DNA from: Sequoia sempervirens
Taxonomy: Eukaryota > Streptophyta > Pinopsida > Cupressales > Cupressaceae
Assembly: GCA_007258455.2 (NCBI GenBank)
Contig: VDFB02252616.1
Location: 120,564,552 to 120,628,551 of the forward strand
DNA length: 64,000 nucleotides
Direction of reading: 5' to 3'
Positions within the stretch are counted from its first letter, which is position 1. Every line of letters begins with the position of its first letter. Shown here piece by piece: positions 58,841 to 64,000 of the stretch. The notes under the pieces were generated by a model that had not been told where the DNA came from, searched no databases, and saw nothing but the letters and a program-made list of their open reading frames with translations. Both the position numbers and the translations under genes were made by a program.

Positions 58841-59504
58841 CAAAATAATACAACTCTACACACTTCCCAAGGCGATTCGCAAAACAAACCAATACATGAA
58901 ATATCCCCACCTAGAGGACTCCTCTGGAAGACTTACAAGACAATTAACCCCATTTGCCCCAACATCGAGAAAGAAGGCAACATCATTTAAAAAGCATTTC
59001 AGGCAACTCAACAAGCTAACGTTAGGGTTTCCTAAACCCGAGCCAAGCACTAATATAGCACAAAAATTCAATTTAAATAATTAGCATTATTCATTCGTAC
59101 TCAAAATAAAACAAATCACTTGACGCCATTGAGAAATTTAAATTTAATATTTAATTCTATTTGCTCATTCATAGATAAGAATTACAATCATCTTTATAAA
59201 TAAATCCATTTGCCTCCAACGTCTACTTTAAATAAATCATTTGACTACAAAATCAACTTTTAATTAAAACATTTGATTATAAAATCAATCTTTGTTTCAA
59301 CTACGCTAAAAATAATCAACTTAAATCAATTTGTATTTAAATACAACTATAGAATTATTAATTAAATATATCCATCTAAAATCAACATTTAAAATTCCCA
59401 CATTTGCTCTTTCAAAATAATATTATCTTAAAAATAAATTCATAAATTCAACTATTGCATATTGAATTAAAATTCCCCAATTACATAAAAACATGATATG
59501 AAAC

Positions 59505-60085
59505 AAATCAACATTTAATATTATGAAATATAATATATAAAATATTATATATATATTTTATTATAAATATATATAATAATAATTTAATATTATAGATTAT
59601 AATATAAAATATTATTTATAAATATTTTAATATTATGAAATATAATATTAAAATATCATATGTATTTTAAATTATATGAAAAAAAGAAAAGAAAAAGAAA
59701 CACTCACGTTAACCTTGGGCCGCACGCCATATGCTCGGTAGGTTGTGACACAGCCGAACCCCATTGAATGGGGCGACTGTGTAACCACAGTCGAAACCCC
59801 CAAAGGGGCGGCGGCTATGTTTACACACAGCTGTCCCTTTGGTGGCGGCTGCCTGGGGTACGCACTGGGTGAGGCTCCCCCACAGAGCCTCCCATGGGCG
59901 GCGCTGTGGGGTGAGCCCCCAGCGACCCCCAAAAATTCAAAATATAAATTTTATTTTATAAAAAGGACTGCGGAATTTTTTATTTTTTATTTTTTTGATC
60001 TTTTATAAAATCCGCCCAGTTTCAAACAACAATTTTAAATATAAAATATATATATCAGAAGGTATATATATATATATATATTTAT
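59505..60085. repeat. A/T-only stretches flanking a GC-rich island
   Basis: 59505-59680 is almost purely A and T (AATATTATAT-type repeats). 59730-59935 is GC-rich with GGGGCGGCGGC and several GGGG/CCCC hairpin-like blocks. AT repeats with (TA)n return at 60040-60085. The contrast is abrupt, and no gene was seen. Confidence 0.6.
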
Positions 60086-61676
60086 CCCTATATACATATC
60101 TTCATCTAAATTTATAAAATCTATATGTTCAGTTGAGCAAATAAATCCCAGAAATGAAACATTCACAACCCAAATTAGAGTCTTTCCTTGAAGAACATTA
60201 TTCCCAAAAAAAGGTTTTATAAAGTTTTGAAGCAAGATCTAACATGGGTTTTCTTTCATCTTAAACCATTTCAAGTTTCTCAAACAATGATTTTGCAAAC
60301 AACATGACAAAACTATGAATTTTTCTTAAAAACAAAATTAATTTAATCAACATGAACCTGATTTCCAAAAGCTTGAGAGGATGCCAAATGGTGCAATGAT
60401 TCTTCCACAGATTCCAACTCCTTCCAAACAATCCAACCAAGCTTCTCCTTTCTTCCCCCAATTTTCAAAATTGAAAACCAAAATGAAATAGCAATTCCTC
60501 CAAATAGAGTTTTTCCCCAAATTGGTCAAACCCCTAAAATATCCCCACCCACTAAATTTATTGCAAAATTTGGAGGATAATTCCAATTTTTAAACTTAAA
60601 ACAAATTTCTATTTTCTAATTTCAATCACATGCATTTCCCAAAATTCTTTAAAACAAAAGAATACATTCTTTGCAAATAATTTACTTTCTCAATAATTTT
60701 CCCAAAAGTGAAATTAAAACAAAACATGTTTTCATTATATTTATTTATTTATTTTAATTTATCTTCAACTATCCAAATATGATTTCTACTTTTATTTTGA
60801 TTAAATCTTAATATCCAATAATTGCCAAAACAACTATTACATTTAATAAATCACCCTTAATCTAATTGATCAATAACTCAATCTAATTTTATTAATTAAA
60901 TCAAATCAATCAATAAAATAAATGACGTTTCAACATTGCAATTAAATACATTTAAACATAGATTTAACTACGCAAGCTATTTAATAACCTTTCTAATTTG
61001 CAATTAAATAAATACTCAAGGTGCAAAGGACCGAATTAAAACAACCAACACGACAACTACTCGACGACACGCTATGACTAGGGTGACGACTTGGCACGGA
61101 AAACCTAGCTACTATCTCCCAATCAAATTCCGTTGGTCAATGGACACACTCAAACCTGTGAACCAAGTGGAGTCGATGTCATGTACCTGCCAACCTGCAA
61201 CCAAAGAGTACATCGAACATGCATACATATATAATATGATCAACCACACCGTGAAGAGGAAATCTTAGAATCGTAGGGCACTTGCCAGTGAGTGATACAA
61301 TCCCGTCCCCTTCACCAATACACAATTACTAACTAACGATTCTAGCATCAATGATATGATCACAAGCATAAAACATCGTTAAATCAAATATCTTCTAAGT
61401 TAATCCAAAACATGCCATAAAGATAACATCAAAATAAAATATCACCACATCAAAATATAATGTTTACAACACTTAACAGGTAACGGTCAAAAGTAACCAA
61501 GTTCCAAAGCCAAAGCATAGTCAAACACAATCATATCAAGGAAGAACAATGCCGATCCAAAGAGCCAAAACGGAGGGGTGTTACAATATCATAGTAATGT
61601 CCATAACATAAGGTCTCTAGCAATAATAAATCAAAACATTGCAACTGTCTAAGTAAATAAAAAGATGGGCCTCACG

Positions 61677-61687
61677 TCCTCCCCCTC
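61677..61687 (-). other. polypurine tract of the chromodomain gypsy element
   Basis: The minus strand reads GAGGGGGAGGA directly after the pol stop codon and before CGTGAGGCCC. A GGGGGAGGA then TG junction is typical of chromovirus 3' ends. Confidence 0.65.
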
Positions 61688-64000
61688 TAGGAATGAACTT
61701 CCTCCTGGAAGTCATCAAAGAGATGAGGATAAAGTGCTCTCAAGCGTGAGGCATCCTCCCAAGTAGTTGCAACCTTGTCATAATGGTCCCAATAGACCTT
61801 GAACTGGTCCAACTCTCGCCCTTGAAGGGTTCACTCTGGCCCTTGAAGGGTTAACATCTATCGAGCCAAAATGTGAATGGGCTCCAATGCTTACTGCCCA
61901 TCCGACTCCACTTGTAAAGCACCCCAATCCAAAACATGAAAATTGTTGTGCACATAACGTTTCAAAACTGATACAAGAAAAACATTGTGGATACGCAATA
62001 GGCTAGGTGGCAAGGCTAGGCGATAAGCTACATGGCCTATCCACTCCAAGATCTCCAAAGGACCTCCAAACCTAGTTGCAAGCTTATAACCCTTTCCATA
62101 TCAAATTGGACTCTTACGTGGTCACACTCGATCATCAACTGAATAACTCTAATCCATCCTCTTAGCATCGGCCTACTTCTTATGACAATCCTATGCCTCT
62201 AGAAGACGCTTCCTAATCAAATCCACCTACCACTCTATATCTTGAACCAATGGCCATTCTATCCTCAATCCAATTCCAACTCAAAGGAGTCTTGGAAGGC
62301 CTACCATACAATGCCTGAAATAGTGCCATACCATACCCAAAGAAGTGTGTTGCCCATTATTGTAGGCAAATTTGAACAACTACAAATACTCCTCCCATTT
62401 GGATTAGTGATCCATCACATACATACGTAACATATCCTCTAGAACCTAGTTCACCCTCTCTATTTGTCCATTTGTCTCAGGATGATATGTTGAACTGAAG
62501 TTGACTTGTGTATCAAACACATGCTGCAATGATGTCCAAAAAGCTCATGTGAAGAGTGAATCCCTATATGAAATGACATGTGAGGGATCCCATGAAGTAT
62601 AACAATGTCATCTAAGAATACCCTCACCATTGTTGGAGCAATATAAGTAGTCTGCACTGGTGAAAAATGAGCCACCTTGGTCAACTGTCACCATGATGGC
62701 ATCACAGTGTCAAGATGACAAATACAAAATCCATCGAAATGGTGTCCCATTTCCATTCTGGAATGTTGTCGCATCAAGTCATCAACTCAAGGCAGTGTGT
62801 CATCGCATTCCCACCCAATGGTACAACTATCAAAGATCAACATGCACCTTCTTCACCCCTAGATGTGTTGCATATGGTGCTCTATGTGCCTCTAACAATA
62901 CCACTATGCGTAGATCCCCTGCAAAAGGTACATAAATGTGACCTTTATGATGTAGTATCCCATCTATCTCCAATGTGTGCTCGACAGACTTGCCCTTAAG
63001 GGCCCTCTGAGACTGCATCTCTCGCTATACCTTACAATACCACTCATCCTCTAAAAAATGTTGGAGAATTTGACTCCTCAAATCCATACCCATGGTCATG
63101 GGCATAAGCTCGTGCCATCTCCTACTCAATGCATCTACCACTACGTTCTCCTTTGATGCAATGTACATCAACATCGTACTCGCAAAGGAACTCCATCCAA
63201 CGTCGTCGATGGGCGTTTAGATATGACTACATAAATATTTACTAAAAATTGGTGGTCTAACTGAAGCTCGAAATGGTGTCCTAAGAGAAGGTGTCTCCAT
63301 CGAACTAGAGCGTGAACTACAAGTACCAACTTTCACTCATGGGTGGGTAGTTCAGCTCATGGGTCTTAAGCTTTTGTGAGTTGTACGCTATCACTCTACC
63401 CTCTTGCATAAGCACTGCACCCAAGCCCTCTAAAGAAGCATTTGTACATAGTACGAAGTCTGTCGTTGAATCTAGTACTGCTAGTATAGGTGCAGTAGTA
63501 AGACATTCCTTGAGGACCTGAAAGGCCCTCTCACACTGCTCTATCCACTCAAACTTCTTCCCCTTCCACTAAAGGGAAGTGATAGGATGCGCAATCTAAG
63601 AAAAGCCCTCAACAAATCTACAATAATATCCTGCTAAGCCCATGAAACTCCTAACCTCTATCACACTAGTGGGTGCCAACCAATCCATAAAAGCTCTAAT
63701 CTTCGATGGATCTACAAAGATATTATTGCAAAAAATGGTGTGGCCTAGATACTAAACCTCTGATCTAAAGAATGCACACTTAGACAAGCTGCCATATAGT
63801 TGATGCTCTTTCAAACACTGCAACACCTATCATAAGTGCTCCTCCACTCCATGAGTATATCAGGATATCCTCGGGGAACGCCAGCACAAACCGATCCAAG
63901 AAGGTGCAAAATACCCCTTTCATGAGGCTCGTGAACATTGTAGGGACATTCTTCAAGCCGAAGGGTAGAATGGTAAATTTGCAATGGCCATACCTAGTCT
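61688..64000 (-). pseudogene. chromodomain gypsy pol, many stops
   Basis: At the right edge RT reads CKFTILPFGLKNVPTMFTSL then FLDRFVLAFPEDILIYS, where the catalytic F-D-D is changed to P-E-D. RNase H-like and integrase parts follow with frequent stops and shifts, including QVCRAHIGDRWD-like remnants near 62.95 kb. The C-terminus reads LDWGALQVESDG, ALEPIHILAR, then LDQFKVYWDHYDKVATTWED and ASRLRALYPHLF, the shadow chromodomain (V-x-W...TTWED), ending FQEEVHS and stop at 61688-61690. A 25-bp duplication (CCCTTGAAGGGTT) disrupts the region near 61.83 kb. It is clearly inactive. Confidence 0.8.

Larger units (their letters stand above)
57523..61585. repeat. 4.06-kb single LTR with perfect target duplication
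   Basis: It begins TGTAACGCCCC and ends GGGGTGTTACA, with perfect ATATC duplications (57518-57522 and 61586-61590). TGTAACxCCCC starts are common in chromovirus-type gypsy LTRs, and the minus strand begins TGTAACACCCCTCCG. Either orientation is possible because the ends form an 11-bp inverted repeat with one mismatch. Inside are a 34-bp tandem repeat, a GC-rich patch (59730-59935) and A/T-only stretches (59505-59680 and 60040-60085). No pol was seen, so it is read as a solo LTR. Confidence 0.8.
61591..64000 (-). mobile_element. chromodomain-type Ty3/gypsy element, 3' part, degraded
   Basis: The minus strand carries RT, RNase H, integrase and a C-terminal chromodomain-like end, then a polypurine tract at 61677-61687. 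The next bases, CGTGAGGCCC, are probably the mutated TG start of its 3' LTR, which is split at 61585 by the 4-kb LTR. It is of the Tekay/Del/Reina group by protein features (inference). Its 5' half lies beyond the window. Confidence 0.72.

Overview
The window looks like nuclear DNA of a seed plant with a large, retrotransposon-rich genome. A gymnosperm or other large-genome plant is plausible, but no sequence here fixes the species. Nearly everything is layered LTR retrotransposons. There are Sirevirus-like Ty1/copia remnants with the tRNA-iMet primer site and GGGGGAGA-type polypurine tracts. There is one 17.6-kb Ty3/gypsy element of Tat/Athila type with a tRNA-Asp primer site. A chromodomain gypsy pol sits at the right edge, and there are several single LTRs and one hAT-like DNA element. 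No rRNA, tRNA, CRISPR or bacterial-style operon was seen. Host coding sequence amounts to one convincing exon (25411-25751, minus) and one weak candidate (46493-46765, minus).

Layout. 1-1343: 5' LTR, primer site and first gag codons of a minus-strand copia. 1682-24263: a decayed plus-strand copia made of integrase, reverse transcriptase and RNase H fragments, a long non-coding tandem-repeat region, a polypurine tract and a 3' LTR. It is split by single LTRs (1873-3266, 4011-5387, 20030-21877), by unit A (8457-16704) and by a hAT-like element (22615-23728). 24264-27060: low-copy-looking sequence with the host exon. 27061-44705: minus-strand gypsy element with two LTRs of about 98% identity and GTCTG target duplications. 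It contains gag, protease, RT-RNase H-integrase, a CGTACG repeat array and a post-pol ORF, and is interrupted by unit C (32656-37331, TSD CCATC) and a single LTR (42217-43462, TSD GGGTC). 44706-48215: AT-rich sequence. 48216-55980: unit B. 57523-61585: a 4.06-kb single LTR (TSD ATATC). 61591-64000: minus-strand chromodomain gypsy pol.

The most interesting system is formed by units A, B and C. Each begins TGTTGTGACC and ends CAACA on its sense strand, is flanked by a perfect or near-perfect 5-bp duplication, and occurs singly with no second copy of its ends, as a solo LTR would. A and B (8.2 and 7.8 kb) each carry a degraded ORF of roughly 1,000 codons for the same unrecognised protein, which has an N-terminal globular part, an acidic or basic linker and a helical C-terminal part. 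The ORF lies upstream of a TATA box and the LTR 3' end, which places it inside U3. It has its own upstream TATA box and a 3' splice acceptor at the start codon. Unit C keeps the same ORF start but has lost most of the rest. The gypsy element has an apparent relative of this ORF in the conventional place, between pol and the 3' LTR. The simplest reading is a plant retrotransposon lineage whose post-pol ORF was absorbed into giant LTRs. All copies here are broken.
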